A DNA stretch of 58,956 bases from Guptibacillus hwajinpoensis. GTDB taxonomy: Bacteria > Bacillota > Bacilli > Bacillales > Guptibacillaceae. The stretch spans positions 1-58,956 of the forward strand of contig NZ_JAIVAE010000018.1 of NCBI RefSeq assembly GCF_020171785.1, read 5' to 3'. Below, one piece after another: positions 42,961-53,703 of this stretch (the stretch's first letter is position 1; each line of letters opens with the position of its first letter). The notes under the pieces were generated by a model. The model did no database searches. It was not told the origin of the DNA and was given only the letters and a program-made list of their open reading frames with translations. A program made the translations under genes and the position numbers.

Positions 42961-43470
42961 TTATTTACCGCCTCTTCGCCATTTTTCAAATATTTCGCTA
43001 ATTTCTTCTGATAAATGCAGGCCTGGCGAACGGTTTCTCCGATTTTCAGTGTGGACACTTTTTTCGATGCCTTTTTCGATTCCCTGCATTTCATTGTAAA
43101 GCTCACGGGCTGATTTCCTTAAGGCTCCTTGTCCAAAAATAGCCCATTGCTCGGTATAATCTGACGTTGCAACATGAATTTGCGTTCGTATTCCTTTGAG
43201 TTCTCTTGCCATCTTCTCAATCCGCTCATCCGCTGTCTCATTTTCCCTCGTATAGATCACTTCGACTCGATACTGACTATGACGTTTTTCAATACCGTGG
43301 GAGAGGTGAGCGTCAAAAACGACGATCACCCGATATCCGGTATAAGCTTGATACTCGGCCATTTTCTCAATCAATAGCTCACGAGCCTTACTAAAGTCAC
43401 TTTCTTTTAACGATCTCAATTCCGGCCATGCCCCGATTATGTTGTATCCATCAACTAACAGCACGTCCAT
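42961..43470 (-). CDS. rae1: Ribosome-associated A-site endoribonuclease Rae1 (YacP)
   Basis: A 169-residue NYN/PIN-like nuclease: MDVLLVDGYNIIGAWPEL with the first acidic residue, VIVVFDAH, ENETADERIEKMA and HVATSDYTEQ carry further acidic residues. In B. subtilis Rae1 cleaves mRNA in the ribosomal A site in a translation-dependent way. It follows rlmB by 3 bp. Confidence 0.92.
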   Translation of the reverse strand: MDVLLVDGYNIIGAWPELRSLKESDFSKARELLIEKMAEYQAYTGYRVIVVFDAHLSHGIEKRHSQYRVEVIYTRENETADERIEKMARELKGIRTQIHVATSDYTEQWAIFGQGALRKSARELYNEMQGIEKGIEKSVHTENRRNRSPGLHLSEEISEIFEKWRRGGK

Positions 43471-43473
43471 GTT

Positions 43474-44220
43474 TTACTCCCCCAGAGGATGACGTTGTCG
43501 ATAAACCTCATACATCATTAATCCTGCGGCAACCGAAGCATTGAGCGAGGTTACTTTTCCAGCCATTGGAAGGCTTACTAGGAAGTCGCATTTATCTTTA
43601 ATCAGACGACCCATTCCCTTTCCTTCACTTCCAATAACAAGTCCAATTCCCATGTCATAATCCGCCTGACGATAATCTTGTCCACCTTGCGCGTCTGTCC
43701 CCACAAACCAGATCCCCCGCTCCTTCAAATCATCCATCGTTCTAGCAAGGTTCGTTACGCGTGCAACAGGAATATACTCTATAGCTCCCGTTGAGGATTT
43801 AGCCACTGTAGATGTTAAGCCAACCGCTCTCCTTTTCGGAATAATAACGCCATGCGCTCCTGCTGAATCAGCTGTTCTTAAGATAGAGCCGAGGTTATGA
43901 GGATCTTCAATCTCATCTAATAGTAGAAAAAAAGGGGCTTCTCCTGACTCTTCAGCTTTTTTGAATAAATCGTCCAGGTCAGCGTATTCATAAGCGGCGA
44001 TAGAAGCGACTACGCCCTGGTGGTTACTTTCGCCAGATAACTGTTCAAGCTTTCGCTTAGGTACAAACTGAACGAGTACATTTTGCTCTTTAGCTTTTTG
44101 GATCAAATTTTGAAGGGGGCCTTTTTGGGACCCTTCATTAATCCAAATCTTGTTGATTTCATGTCCTGATCGCAGCGCTTCAAGAACAGAGTTCCGTCCT
44201 ACAATGAATTCTTTTTCCAT
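43474..44220 (-). CDS. rlmB: 23S rRNA 2'-O-ribose methyltransferase RlmB (TrmH family)
   Basis: A 248-residue SPOUT methyltransferase. N-terminal L30e-like substrate domain (about 1-75) and trefoil-knot catalytic domain with LDEIEDPHNLGSILRTADSA, VIGSEGKGMGRLI and VTSLNASVAAGLMMYE. It is expected to methylate G2251 of 23S rRNA (E. coli numbering). It starts within 2 bp of the mrnC stop. Confidence 0.93.
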   Translation of the reverse strand: MEKEFIVGRNSVLEALRSGHEINKIWINEGSQKGPLQNLIQKAKEQNVLVQFVPKRKLEQLSGESNHQGVVASIAAYEYADLDDLFKKAEESGEAPFFLLLDEIEDPHNLGSILRTADSAGAHGVIIPKRRAVGLTSTVAKSSTGAIEYIPVARVTNLARTMDDLKERGIWFVGTDAQGGQDYRQADYDMGIGLVIGSEGKGMGRLIKDKCDFLVSLPMAGKVTSLNASVAAGLMMYEVYRQRHPLGE

Positions 44221-44221
44221 C

Positions 44222-44632
44222 TCACTTCACTTCTTTCTTCGGTTGTTCTACAAATTCAAAAAGCTTCTCCAAAAGTTCATCGACTCTTTGTTCATTTCCC
44301 TGTAAGTAGTGATAACCAAACAACGCTTCAAGAGCAGTTGAATATTTGTACGTACTTACACTCGTATTCTTAGGTACCGTTCCCGATTTTGCATTACGAC
44401 CTCTGCGAACAACACCAGCTTCCTCTTCCGATAGCCACTCTTGCTTCAGTACGTGGTGAAGAAAAGCAGCTTGCGCTTTAGCAGAAACGTATGTTGTTGC
44501 TGTGCGGTGCAGCTGATTCGGGCGAATGTGCCCAAGAGATAACAATCGCTTCCGCACATTAATCTCAATAACAGAGTCACCCATATACGCAAGTGCAAGA
44601 GAATTTAGTTGCTTTACATCAATTTCCTTCAT
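44222..44632 (-). CDS. mrnC: Mini-ribonuclease III
   Basis: A 136-residue RNase III-like nuclease lacking the dsRNA-binding domain. The signature is LALAYMGDSVIEINVRKRLL with the catalytic Asp, then RGRNAKSG and EALFGYHYLQGNEQRVDELL. In B. subtilis it matures 23S rRNA. It starts 3 bp past cysS. Confidence 0.95.
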   Translation of the reverse strand: MKEIDVKQLNSLALAYMGDSVIEINVRKRLLSLGHIRPNQLHRTATTYVSAKAQAAFLHHVLKQEWLSEEEAGVVRRGRNAKSGTVPKNTSVSTYKYSTALEALFGYHYLQGNEQRVDELLEKLFEFVEQPKKEVK

Positions 44633-44635
44633 AGG

Positions 44636-46036
44636 CTACATCCTTTTCCAGCGAACGCCCTGAGGAGTATCCTCAAGAAGTATTCCCTGCTCTTTCAATT
44701 CATCGCGAATTTCGTCTGCTCTACTGAAATTACGCTGTTTTCTAGCTTCATTTCGTTCTTCAATCAGCTGGTCAATATCTTCATCTAGAAGTGCCTTTTC
44801 CTGTTTAAAGGTAATACCTAGAACTGACCCAAAATCAGCAAAACGTTCTATAAATTGTTCAAGTACTTCTTTAGAAGAATTCGTTCCTTGGAGGTATAGA
44901 TTTGCTTCTTTTGAGAGTTCAAATAAAATGGAAATCGCATTAGCTGTATTAAAATCATCGTCCATCTCTGTTACAAAGCGCTTCCGATAGTCCTCAATTT
45001 TCTCTTTCCAGTCCTGAATATCTTCAGCAAGATCTGCGCTATTTAACAGGCGGTGCTCTAAGTTCTCCACTGTATCCTTAATGCGATCCAACCCTGTTTT
45101 TGCACTTGCTAAAAGTTCATGATCGAAGTTAATGGGATTGCGATAATGAACAGACAACATAAAGAATCGAATGGCTTCAGGATCATGTTGTTTTATCAAA
45201 TCATGAACGAGCACAAAATTCCCAAGTGATTTGGACATTTTCTCGTTATTAATATTGATATACCCATTATGCAGCCAGTAATTTGCAAAAGGATGACCCG
45301 TTAAGGCTTCTGTTTGCGCTACCTCGTTCTCATGATGTGGGAATGCAAGGTCTTTTCCGCCGGCATGTATATCAATCGTATCGCCTAAATATTTCTTCGC
45401 CATTGCAGAGCATTCAATATGCCAGCCTGGTCGTCCCTCTCCCCACGGACTTGCCCAGGAGATCTCGCCTTCTTTAGCTGCTTTCCACAAAGTAAAATCA
45501 AGCGGATCTTCTTTCTTTTCACCAACTACAATACGGGAGCCCAACTTAAGTTCATCAATGGATTGGTGAGATAATTTTCCATACCCTTCAAATTGACGTG
45601 TTCTAAAATACACATCACCTTCAGATTCGTAAGCGTAATTCTTCTCAATTAGAGCCGTGATAAAATCGATAATTTCTTGCATGTTTTCCGTTACCCTTGG
45701 ATGTTCATCCGCTTTTTTAACACCTAGTGCTCCCGTATCCTCATGATAAGCTGTGATGAAACGCTCAGCGACATTTGGCACGTCGTCGCCTAATTCCTTA
45801 GCTGCGCGGATTAACTTATCATCGACATCCGTAAAGTTGGAAACATACTGGACGTCATAATCTCGATACTCAAGATAACGACGAACAACATCAAAGACGA
45901 TAGCAGGTCGGGCGTTGCCAATGTGTATATAGTTATAAACAGTAGGACCGCACACGTACATCCTTACTTTTCCTTCTTCAATGGGTTGAAATGTTTCTTT
46001 CTTCTGCGTCAATGTGTTATATAGCTTAATCGCCAT
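44636..46036 (-). CDS. cysS: Cysteinyl-tRNA synthetase
   Basis: A 466-residue class I synthetase. HIGH motif in [17 protein letters not shown] (first zinc Cys), zinc ligands in [15 protein letters not shown] and [10 protein letters not shown], and KMSKS in [15 protein letters not shown] 46036 ([10 protein letters not shown]) follows GAGGAGTG. The start overlaps the cysE stop by 11 bp, so the two are coupled and share the upstream T-box. Confidence 0.97.
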   Translation of the reverse strand: MAIKLYNTLTQKKETFQPIEEGKVRMYVCGPTVYNYIHIGNARPAIVFDVVRRYLEYRDYDVQYVSNFTDVDDKLIRAAKELGDDVPNVAERFITAYHEDTGALGVKKADEHPRVTENMQEIIDFITALIEKNYAYESEGDVYFRTRQFEGYGKLSHQSIDELKLGSRIVVGEKKEDPLDFTLWKAAKEGEISWASPWGEGRPGWHIECSAMAKKYLGDTIDIHAGGKDLAFPHHENEVAQTEALTGHPFANYWLHNGYININNEKMSKSLGNFVLVHDLIKQHDPEAIRFFMLSVHYRNPINFDHELLASAKTGLDRIKDTVENLEHRLLNSADLAEDIQDWKEKIEDYRKRFVTEMDDDFNTANAISILFELSKEANLYLQGTNSSKEVLEQFIERFADFGSVLGITFKQEKALLDEDIDQLIEERNEARKQRNFSRADEIRDELKEQGILLEDTPQGVRWKRM

Positions 46037-46682
46037 CGTTTTCACTCCTCTTTCGTAACGTTCGAACTTCTTCTTGTAAGTCACGCATTACTTGTTCCAT
46101 TTGTTTAAATTTATCAGCTACAGGGTCAGGCATTTTATGATGATCTAAATGATGAGGTACTTTAACACCATTTTGGATAACGACTTTTCCAGGAATACCA
46201 ACAACCGTAGAATTGACTGGAACATCCTGAAGTACAACCGATCCGGCACCTACTTTTGAATTTTCTCCAATCGTTATCGATCCAAGTATTTTTGCTCCAG
46301 TGGCAACAAGCGTATTATCTTCAAGGGTTGGATGACGTTTACCTTTTTCTTTTCCAGTCCCACCGAGGGTAACTCCTTGAAACAGCGTTACATTATTTCC
46401 AATTTCACACGTTTCTCCTATTACTACGCCCATACCATGGTCGATAAAACAACGTTCCCCAATTGTTGCGCCTGGATGAATTTCAATACCCGTGAAAAAG
46501 CGACTTATTTGCGAAACAGCTCTTGCAAGGAAGAAGAATTTCTTTTTCCAAAACCAGTGTGCAACGCGATGAGACCAGATCGCATGAAGCCCAGCATAAG
46601 TTAAAATAACTTCAAAATAACTTCTCGCTGCAGGATCTTGATCAAATACAACATCAATATCCTGCTTCAACGTCTTCCACAT
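46026..46682 (-). CDS. cysE: Serine O-acetyltransferase
   Basis: A 218-residue left-handed beta-helix acetyltransferase, first step of cysteine synthesis from serine. N-terminal helices ([20 protein letters not shown]) then hexapeptide repeats, with [12 protein letters not shown] and [18 protein letters not shown] carrying the catalytic His. ATG 46682 follows GAGAGGGGTG; the long upstream frame runs through the T-box RNA and is not coding. Confidence 0.96.
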   Translation of the reverse strand: MWKTLKQDIDVVFDQDPAARSYFEVILTYAGLHAIWSHRVAHWFWKKKFFFLARAVSQISRFFTGIEIHPGATIGERCFIDHGMGVVIGETCEIGNNVTLFQGVTLGGTGKEKGKRHPTLEDNTLVATGAKILGSITIGENSKVGAGSVVLQDVPVNSTVVGIPGKVVIQNGVKVPHHLDHHKMPDPVADKFKQMEQVMRDLQEEVRTLRKRSENDGD

Positions 46683-46754
46683 GTGTTCACCCCTCTCCTC
46701 ATACTCCCATAAGGTTAAATTGAAATTTCCACCGTCTAGGTAAGTCCGCGGACT

Positions 46755-47005
46755 AAAAAAGGCGTCTCTGTGTGATGTTTTCATCACACAGAGACGCCAT
46801 TCGCGTGGTTCCACTCTGCTTCGAACATTTCCAAGAAATGCTCCTATCACCGATAACGGGGGCACCGCTCCTAACTAATCACCATACTGGCTTTCGAAAG
46901 AAGACTCAGAGGGGCATTTCAATGAGTGAATTCTTAAGCTGCTTTCAGCCGCAGACAGCTCTCTCTATAAAGAATTACACTGATTTACTTTTCCTCTTCA
47001 ACGTT
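46755..47005 (-). ncRNA. T-box riboswitch for tRNA-Cys, controlling cysE-cysS
   Basis: The complement shows the full T-box layout. Stem I elements include TTGAAGAGGAAAAGTA (about 46989-47004) and a specifier region GAAATGCCCCTCTGAGTC. The specifier codon TGC (46914-46916) codes for cysteine. The T-box sequence AGAGTGGAACCACGCG is at 46802-46817. The terminator is a perfect 17-bp stem (46761-46777 / 46782-46798, loop AAAA) followed by six Ts (46755-46760). Uncharged tRNA-Cys should stabilise the antiterminator and turn on cysteine synthesis and charging. Confidence 0.96.
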
Positions 47006-47023
47006 AGTAGACATCTATATCGT

Positions 47024-48493
47024 TTATGCTTTACTCATCGCAAGAACTTGATTCAAACGGGCATTAACTGCATCTCTTCCAAGCAAGGCAATCGCCTGCG
47101 GAAGTTCAGGACCGTGCGTTTCACCTGTCGTAGCAACACGGATCGGCATAAATAGTTTTTTTCCTTTGTGACCAGTTGCCTTTTGAGTAGCCTTGATCGC
47201 TGCTTTAATAGCCGCTGGCTCGAATTCTTCAACTTCCTTCAGTTGATCTAAAAAGCCTTGCATCACTTCAGGAATTTGTTCTTCATTCAACACTGTCATT
47301 GCTTCTTCATTATACTGAATTTCTTGCTTAAAGAACAACTCAGTAAGCTCAACAATTTCTCTGCCGTAATGAAGCTGCTCTTGATAGAGAGCAATCAATT
47401 CTTTAGCCCATTCTTTTTGCTCATCTGTCATTTCAAGCGGGAATCTTCCTGCTTCAACAAGGTGTGGAAGCGCAAGTTCCACTACTCGCTCAAGACTCGA
47501 CTGTTTAATATATTGATTATTCATCCAGTAAAGTTTTTGTGAATCAAAAACCGCTGGAGAAGTAGATAAGCGTTCTGGATCAAAGATCTCAACCAGCTGT
47601 TCTTTTGTAAATAGTTCCTCTTCTCCTTTAGGAGACCAACCAAGAAGAGTAACAAAGTTAAATAACGCTTCTGGAAGGAAACCTAAGTCATGATACTGTT
47701 CAATGTATTGCACAATTGACTTATCTCGCTTACTAAGTTTTTTCTTTTGATCATTAACGATCAGGGTCATGTGGCCGAATTTAGGTGGTTCAAAGCCAAA
47801 TGCTTCGTAAATCATCAGCTGTTTCGGTGTGTTTGAAATGTGATCATCTCCACGTAAAACGTGAGAAATTTTCATATGATAGTCATCTAGCGCCACCGCA
47901 TAGTTGTAAGTAGGAATACCATTTTTCTTAACAATAACAAAGTCGCCAATTCCATTAGATTCAAAAGATACGCGGTCTTTTACAATATCATCAAATGCAT
48001 ATTCTTTGTCGCGCGGAACAGCAAAACGGATGCTCGGCTCTCTACCTTCTGCTTCTAGTTTCTCACGCTGATCTTGAGTTAGGTGTCGGCATTTCCCAGA
48101 GTATCGAGGCATTTCTCCACGTGCGCGCTGTGCTTCACGCTCCGCTTCTAGCTCATCTTCTGTACAATAACATTTATATGCGAGATCTTTTTCCAATAGC
48201 TCTTTCGTGTGCTCTGTATAAATGTCAAGACGCTCCATTTGAGTATATGGACCGTACTCGCCCTCTTTATCAATACTTTCATCCCAATCCATGCCAAGCC
48301 ACTTTAAGTAATCAAGCTGATTCTCAACGCCGCCTTCTACATTGCGAGATTGGTCCGTATCTTCAATGCGAATAATAAACTTACCGCCTTGATTTCTAGC
48401 AAATAAATAATTAAATAACGCCGTTCTGGCATTCCCAATATGTAAATAACCCGTTGGGCTCGGGGCATAACGTACACGTACTTCATTTCCCAT
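47024..48493 (-). CDS. gltX: Glutamyl-tRNA synthetase
   Basis: A 489-residue class I synthetase: HIGH motif in [19 protein letters not shown] and KLSKRDKS as KMSKS. Like other Bacillus GltX it probably also charges tRNA-Gln for transamidation. ATG 48493 ([11 protein letters not shown]) follows GGTGGTGG; an upstream ATG 48508 lacks a ribosome binding site. Confidence 0.97.
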   Translation of the reverse strand: MGNEVRVRYAPSPTGYLHIGNARTALFNYLFARNQGGKFIIRIEDTDQSRNVEGGVENQLDYLKWLGMDWDESIDKEGEYGPYTQMERLDIYTEHTKELLEKDLAYKCYCTEDELEAEREAQRARGEMPRYSGKCRHLTQDQREKLEAEGREPSIRFAVPRDKEYAFDDIVKDRVSFESNGIGDFVIVKKNGIPTYNYAVALDDYHMKISHVLRGDDHISNTPKQLMIYEAFGFEPPKFGHMTLIVNDQKKKLSKRDKSIVQYIEQYHDLGFLPEALFNFVTLLGWSPKGEEELFTKEQLVEIFDPERLSTSPAVFDSQKLYWMNNQYIKQSSLERVVELALPHLVEAGRFPLEMTDEQKEWAKELIALYQEQLHYGREIVELTELFFKQEIQYNEEAMTVLNEEQIPEVMQGFLDQLKEVEEFEPAAIKAAIKATQKATGHKGKKLFMPIRVATTGETHGPELPQAIALLGRDAVNARLNQVLAMSKA

Positions 48494-48534
48494 TTGTTCC
48501 ACCACCATTAGTTATTATCTTCAACTGTCTTATT

Positions 48535-48565
48535 ATTTTACCATTAGAGTCAAATTATCGGTCAA
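48535..48565 (-). promoter_or_regulatory. Putative gltX promoter
   Basis: Complement: TTGACC (48560-48565), 19-nt spacer, TAAAAT (48535-48540) with an extended TG (ATGGTAAAAT). The long spacer is tolerated by an extended -10. It overlaps the 3' end of ispF. Confidence 0.4.
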
Positions 48566-49035
48566 GCTTTTTGAAGCAACACAACTACTTCAGCCGCAAT
48601 TCCTTCTCCTCTACCCGTAAAGCCTAGCTTCTCAGAAGTAGTTGCCTTCACATTCACCTGACTTATGTCTGCCTCAAGTAATTCAGCAATCACTTCACGC
48701 ATCGCTGAAATGTGAGGCGCCATTTTCGGAAGCTGAGCAATAATCGTACCATCCACGTTTCCTAGTACAAATCCCTTTTCTTTTACAATGCCATACACAT
48801 GACGAAGGAGTTCCTTGGAATCAGCATCTTTAAATGCCTCATCTGTATCCGGAAAATGCTTCCCTATATCGCCTTCTCCAATTGCACCCAGACAAGCATC
48901 TGCAACGGAATGAAGAAGAACGTCGGCATCGGAATGTCCAAGTAAACCCTTCTCAAACGGAATTGTCACTCCTCCAATAATACATGGACGTCCTTCTACT
49001 AATTTATGTACATCAAAACCATGCCCTACTCGCAT
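48562..49035 (-). CDS. ispF: 2-C-methyl-D-erythritol 2,4-cyclodiphosphate synthase
   Basis: A 157-residue MEP-pathway enzyme: [18 protein letters not shown] with the metal-binding DxH, and [19 protein letters not shown]. It makes the cyclic diphosphate intermediate of isoprenoid synthesis. ATG 49035 shares one base with the ispD stop (TGATG), so the two are coupled; a TTG one codon upstream is less likely. Confidence 0.97.
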   Translation of the reverse strand: MRVGHGFDVHKLVEGRPCIIGGVTIPFEKGLLGHSDADVLLHSVADACLGAIGEGDIGKHFPDTDEAFKDADSKELLRHVYGIVKEKGFVLGNVDGTIIAQLPKMAPHISAMREVIAELLEADISQVNVKATTSEKLGFTGRGEGIAAEVVVLLQKA

Positions 49036-49727
49036 CAAATGCCACTCTCCTTCTTCTCTCGCAATATCGCTCTAGCAAAGATTAAGTCTTCAGGTGTTGT
49101 TAATTTCACGTTCCAATAGTCACCCTCAATAACATGCACCGCTTGTCCATTCATTTCTACTAGACTTGCATCATCGGTTCCAATCACGTCATTCTCTTCC
49201 GCCCATTGATGGACATCCTTAATCACAGATAGACGAAAAGCCTGTGGCGTTTGAACAGCCCACAAGCTTGAGCGATCAATTGTTCTCTTTACTTGTAATT
49301 GATCTACCTGCTTCACTGTATCTTTAACCGGAACAGCGACAATAGCTCCGTCATAATTCGCTGCTGCCAGCGCCACTTTGTTTGCAACTTCATGTGAAAA
49401 GAACGGTCGCGCTCCGTCGTGAATTAACACGATCTTTTCTCCCTGTAAGGCTTTTAGCCCTTCATAAACACTTTGTTGCCGCTCACGCCCACCAGTTACT
49501 ACGTGACTTACTTTCGTTAAACCATATTCTTCGATAAGTGACCGAAAGTCGTCGTGCTCCCGCTCATTAATAGCAAGCACTATTTCTTCACAATGTGGAT
49601 CACTTTGAAAAACCGACATCGTATGAACGATAATCGGTTTTCCTTCAAGCATAATAAATTGTTTGTTTTTTCCCGCGTTCATCCGTTTACCTTGACCGGC
49701 CGCAGGAATGACTACTGAATACTTCAA
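49035..49727 (-). CDS. ispD: 2-C-methyl-D-erythritol 4-phosphate cytidylyltransferase
   Basis: A 230-residue nucleotidyltransferase: N-terminal [20 protein letters not shown] and [15 protein letters not shown]. It makes CDP-methylerythritol in the MEP pathway. The start is TTG 49727, with GGGGG 8 nt upstream. It sits 25 bp past yacL and is followed by ispF, the next-but-one pathway step. Confidence 0.97.
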   Translation of the reverse strand: MKYSVVIPAAGQGKRMNAGKNKQFIMLEGKPIIVHTMSVFQSDPHCEEIVLAINEREHDDFRSLIEEYGLTKVSHVVTGGRERQQSVYEGLKALQGEKIVLIHDGARPFFSHEVANKVALAAANYDGAIVAVPVKDTVKQVDQLQVKRTIDRSSLWAVQTPQAFRLSVIKDVHQWAEENDVIGTDDASLVEMNGQAVHVIEGDYWNVKLTTPEDLIFARAILREKKESGI

Positions 49728-49752
49728 AGCTAGAACCCCCGTTGTCTATCGC

Positions 49753-50850
49753 TTAAAGTGCTTTCTCAAGTAGCTTGGGCTTCGCAAATATCATCCGCCC
49801 TGCTGATGTTTGCAACACGCTCGTTACAAGAACATCAATCGTTTTGCCTATATAGTTTCTACCTTCTTCTACAACAATCATTGTACCATCATCTAGATAC
49901 GCAACGCCCTGATTGTATTCTTTCCCGTCTTTTATAACTTGCACATTAAGCTCTTCCCCAGGAAGAACTACCGGCTTAACCGCATTGGCTAAATCATTGA
50001 TATTCAAAACTTGAACTTTTTGCAGTTCACATACTTTGTTTAAGTTAAAATCGTTTGTAACAACCATGCCATTGACAAGCTTGGCGAGCTTCACAAGTTT
50101 GCTATCTACTTCTTGAATTTCTTCAAAATCACCTTCATAGATTTCAACGTTTATTTCAAGCTCTTTTTGTATCTTATTAAGAATATCGAGTCCCCGACGA
50201 CCACGGTTACGTTTCAATACGTCAGATGAGTCAGCAATATGCTGGAGTTCTTCAAGGACAAATTGGGGAATAACTAACGTGCCTTCAAGAAACCCAGTCT
50301 GACATATGTCCGCAATTCTACCATCAATAATGACACTTGTATCAAGGATCTTTAATTTAGATGATCCGGAATCAATCTCATCTTCATCCGAATCTTTTTT
50401 CTTTTCCTTGCCTTTGGTGTTAGAGAAAAGGTTAATAAGCTCATCGCGCTTTTTAAACCCAACCTGGAATCCAAAATATCCTAAAAGGATCGTAATGAAA
50501 ATCGGCAGAATGTTACTAACAACCGGAAAGTTAATCTCAGCCAGAGGTACAGTTAGTAAAAATGCAATTATAAGTCCAATAATCAGTCCAATTGCCCCAA
50601 ATAGTACGTCTCCAACAGGTGCTTTAACTACCTTTTCTTCAATAATTCGAATAAAATCCACAATATAATCTGTTATCCAAAATGTTGCTAGAAAGAACAG
50701 TACCGCTCCAATGACAGCACCTGCATAAGAGTTGCTAAAAACTGATGGAAGATCCCCTATATTGAGTAATTGTATTAAATCTGGTAAGTATACTAATCCC
50801 AGCGCTCCGCCTAAAATGATAAAAAACAACTGTACAATCCACTTTATCAT
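49753..50850 (-). CDS. yacL: PIN-TRAM membrane protein YacL
   Basis: A 365-residue protein: four predicted transmembrane helices (within about 1-140), a PIN nuclease-like domain beginning [20 protein letters not shown], and a C-terminal TRAM-type domain (about 290-355). The conserved acidic PIN residues are present. It is probably a membrane-bound RNase or RNA-binding protein; its role in Bacillus is not well established. ATG 50850 follows AAGGAGGTG at 9 nt; the GTG at 50862 overlaps that site. Confidence 0.9.
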   Translation of the reverse strand: MIKWIVQLFFIILGGALGLVYLPDLIQLLNIGDLPSVFSNSYAGAVIGAVLFFLATFWITDYIVDFIRIIEEKVVKAPVGDVLFGAIGLIIGLIIAFLLTVPLAEINFPVVSNILPIFITILLGYFGFQVGFKKRDELINLFSNTKGKEKKKDSDEDEIDSGSSKLKILDTSVIIDGRIADICQTGFLEGTLVIPQFVLEELQHIADSSDVLKRNRGRRGLDILNKIQKELEINVEIYEGDFEEIQEVDSKLVKLAKLVNGMVVTNDFNLNKVCELQKVQVLNINDLANAVKPVVLPGEELNVQVIKDGKEYNQGVAYLDDGTMIVVEEGRNYIGKTIDVLVTSVLQTSAGRMIFAKPKLLEKAL

Positions 50851-51010
50851 TGACGTTTTCACCTCCTTTTAACATTATAAACAATTTCTCAAAATTGAAA
50901 CGTCATTCCTTGAAGTTTACGAATTTTATAGTATGATTATAGGTTGGCTTGCATGACTATAAATTAATTATAGAGTAGCACACCCCCTATGGAATGTCTA
51001 TTTCACAGCC

Positions 51011-52072
51011 CTATATATGGCGATCTACAAAGAGTTGTTCTTGAATTCGCTTTAGTCCATCTTTTATTTTCTTGGCTCGAATAGCCCCGATTCCATCGAC
51101 ATGATCCAATTCCTCGATCGAAGCTTTCGAAATCGCATTTAGGTTATCAAAACTATCGACCAAATTTTCAATAATGTTAGATGGTAACCTTGGAATTTTA
51201 TGCAGAATCCGGTAACCTCTTGGAGTAACATTCTCATTCTGATCCTGGTAACCAAGTATCTTCATTATCGCGTTTTCTTCTAGCAAATCATCACTTGAGA
51301 GCCTCTTCAAACGTTTCATTACATCAGCAGGAGATTCATCAACGTCCTTCACATAATCGCCAATCAGCCACTTTGCCTCTGACTCAAGATTAGATACAAG
51401 CTCTTCCATCTGCATGCTAATTAATCGTCCTTCTGTCCCTAGCTCGTTAATGTAATTAAGAATCTCTTTCTTAATGCGTAACACCATTTCAATCCGGTGA
51501 ATTACCTGTGCTACTTCTTGAAGCGTGACAAGTTCTTCAAACTCAAGCGCACCGAGGTCTGTAATCCCCTGATCTAGAACTGATTTGTATTTCTCTAACG
51601 TTTGCATCGCTTGATTGGCTTTTGTCAGAATAACGCCAATTTCTTTTAATGAATAGCGAATATTTCCCTGATAAAGCGTAATGACGTTACGACGCTGGGA
51701 GATCGAAATCACTAGATTACCTGTTTGCTTGGCAACCCGCTCTGCAGTTCGATGACGAATTCCGGTCTCCGTTGATGGAATAGAGGTTTCTGGAATTAAT
51801 TGTGTATTTGCATATAATATTTTGGAGGCTTCTTTGTTTAATATAATCGCCCCGTCCATTTTTGCTAATTCATATAAATACGCAGGGGTGAAGCGACACT
51901 CAATTGAGAAGCCTCCATCAACAATTTCTTGCAACTTACCATCATATCCTACAACAATAAGGCCACCGGTATTCGCGCGTAGAATATTATCGATCCCATG
52001 CCTTAATTGCGTACCTGGCGCAACGATTTTTAATATGCCATTTATAATTTCCTGCTGCTTATCGATCTCCAT
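51011..52072 (-). CDS. disA: DNA integrity scanning diadenylate cyclase DisA
   Basis: A 353-residue protein making c-di-AMP from ATP. The N-terminal DAC domain has [20 protein letters not shown] and [16 protein letters not shown] (DGA and RHR motifs). A helical linker is followed by a C-terminal helix-hairpin-helix DNA-binding region ([20 protein letters not shown]). It scans DNA and signals damage to delay sporulation. It starts 3 bp past radA. The 160 bp between disA and yacL hold no gene, only AT-rich sequence with TATAAT-like motifs. Confidence 0.97.
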   Translation of the reverse strand: MEIDKQQEIINGILKIVAPGTQLRHGIDNILRANTGGLIVVGYDGKLQEIVDGGFSIECRFTPAYLYELAKMDGAIILNKEASKILYANTQLIPETSIPSTETGIRHRTAERVAKQTGNLVISISQRRNVITLYQGNIRYSLKEIGVILTKANQAMQTLEKYKSVLDQGITDLGALEFEELVTLQEVAQVIHRIEMVLRIKKEILNYINELGTEGRLISMQMEELVSNLESEAKWLIGDYVKDVDESPADVMKRLKRLSSDDLLEENAIMKILGYQDQNENVTPRGYRILHKIPRLPSNIIENLVDSFDNLNAISKASIEELDHVDGIGAIRAKKIKDGLKRIQEQLFVDRHI

Positions 52073-52075
52073 CTT

Positions 52076-53449
52076 CTACCCTCCTAGCGCTTCATTTAAT
52101 GCTTCGTCTACTGTTTGAACACCGATTACCTGAATACCTTCGGGAAAAGTCCATCCACCTATGTTCTTCTTTGGAATAATAGCCCGTTCAAAACCTAGTT
52201 TGGCGGCTTCGATGACTCGTTGTTCAATACGAGAGACTCGTCTAATTTCTCCAGTCAATCCAATTTCACCTACTACTATGTCAGAAGGACGTGTTGGTTT
52301 GTCTCTAAAACTTGAAGCAATGGAAACAGCTATAGCAAGGTCAATTGCAGGCTCATCAAGTCTTACACCACCAGCCACATTCAAATAAGCATCCTGGTTT
52401 TGCAAAAGAAGACCTACTCTTTTCTCAAGAACTGCCATTAGTAACGATACTCGGTTATGATCAATACCTGTTGCCGTTCTACGTGGATTTCCAAAGCTAG
52501 TAGGTGATATAAGTGCTTGTATTTCAACAAGAACAGTTCGCGTTCCCTCCATAGATGCAACAACCGTTGATCCTGCAGAACCAGAAGATCGTTCTTCTAG
52601 AAAAATTTCAGAAGGATTAAGTACTTCTTCAAGACCCTCTTCCTTCATCTCAAAAACACCTATTTCATTTGTCGATCCAAAGCGGTTTTTTACGCCGCGA
52701 AGAATCCGAAAGGTGTGGTGACGCTCTCCCTCAAAGTAAAGCACCGCATCTACCATATGTTCTAAAAGTCTCGGACCCGCAATCGACCCTTCTTTTGTTA
52801 CATGCCCCACAATAAAAACTGCAATTCCCTTTGTTTTAGCTATACGCATAAGTTGTGAAGTACATTCGCGAACTTGAGAAACACTACCCGGAGCAGATGT
52901 AACTTCTGATCTGAAAATCGTTTGGATTGAGTCGATAATGACAAGTTGCGGGTTTATTTCTTCAATCGCTTTACTAATATACTCAAGATCCGTCTCCGCT
53001 AATACAAATAATTTTTCCGCATCAACACCTAAGCGATCTGCACGAAGCTTCGTTTGCTTTACCGACTCCTCACCAGAGATGTACAGAACGGGGTGATCCT
53101 GATCAGCCAACTTCGAAGATGTTTGTAACAAGAGCGTTGATTTACCAATCCCCGGGTCACCCCCAACAAGAACGAGTGAACCTGGAACGACACCACCGCC
53201 TAATACACGATCAAGTTCCGTGATGTGGGTTAGTATTCTAGGCTCCATTTCTTTTTGGATACTTCTAATAGATGTCGGTTTGCTCGCCGTTTCATTGCTT
53301 GAAGTAACAAAACGTCTACGATCGTTATCCCCTGGAACCATTTCTTCTACCATCGTGTTCCATTGATGACATCCTGGACATTTCCCCATCCATTTTGGAG
53401 ATTCATAGCCGCAATCCTGACACATAAATTTCGTTTTTTTCTTCGCCAT
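52076..53449 (-). CDS. radA: DNA repair protein RadA (Sms)
   Basis: A 457-residue RecA-like branch-migration helicase. N-terminal zinc finger [20 protein letters not shown], Walker [11 protein letters not shown], RadA motif KNRFG, and a C-terminal Lon protease-like domain (about 290-450) without the protease catalytic residues. It works in recombination and antagonises DisA in B. subtilis. ATG follows GAGGATA. Confidence 0.97.
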   Translation of the reverse strand: MAKKKTKFMCQDCGYESPKWMGKCPGCHQWNTMVEEMVPGDNDRRRFVTSSNETASKPTSIRSIQKEMEPRILTHITELDRVLGGGVVPGSLVLVGGDPGIGKSTLLLQTSSKLADQDHPVLYISGEESVKQTKLRADRLGVDAEKLFVLAETDLEYISKAIEEINPQLVIIDSIQTIFRSEVTSAPGSVSQVRECTSQLMRIAKTKGIAVFIVGHVTKEGSIAGPRLLEHMVDAVLYFEGERHHTFRILRGVKNRFGSTNEIGVFEMKEEGLEEVLNPSEIFLEERSSGSAGSTVVASMEGTRTVLVEIQALISPTSFGNPRRTATGIDHNRVSLLMAVLEKRVGLLLQNQDAYLNVAGGVRLDEPAIDLAIAVSIASSFRDKPTRPSDIVVGEIGLTGEIRRVSRIEQRVIEAAKLGFERAIIPKKNIGGWTFPEGIQVIGVQTVDEALNEALGG

Positions 53450-53493
53450 CTAATATCCTCACTTTCAATTAACCGAACAAATTCCCTACATTT

Positions 53494-53523
53494 ATTTTAT
53501 CACACCTTATAAGTTCCTATGAA
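53494..53523 (-). promoter_or_regulatory. Putative radA-disA promoter
   Basis: Complement: TTCATA (53518-53523), 18-nt spacer, TAAAAT (53494-53499) with an extended TG (TGATAAAAT). It would allow radA expression independent of CtsR. The rest of 53524-53667 shows nothing else. Confidence 0.45.
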
Positions 53524-53667
53524 CTCATAACGATCAGCCGTTTACAAAAGTTCCATCGATTCAGTGAATCACTCTTAAATTGAAGAGTATGAACTCCTCA
53601 AAAAAGATCAATAAAATTCTAATCACATTACCTTTCCCTTAAGTGAAGCAAACCACTCCTCAAATAG

Positions 53668-53696
53668 AAAAAAACCGGAAGATAAAACTTCCGGTT
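53668..53696 (-). terminator. Terminator after clpC
   Basis: Complement: AACCGGAAG, loop TTTTAT, CTTCCGGTT followed by Ts. It ends the ctsR-mcsA-mcsB-clpC transcript. Confidence 0.85.
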
Positions 53697-53703
53697 GAAT
53701 TTC

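Noticed and set aside
46683-46865. N-terminal extension of cysE
   Set aside because: The open frame continues upstream through the T-box terminator; the family start and a good ribosome binding site are at 46682.
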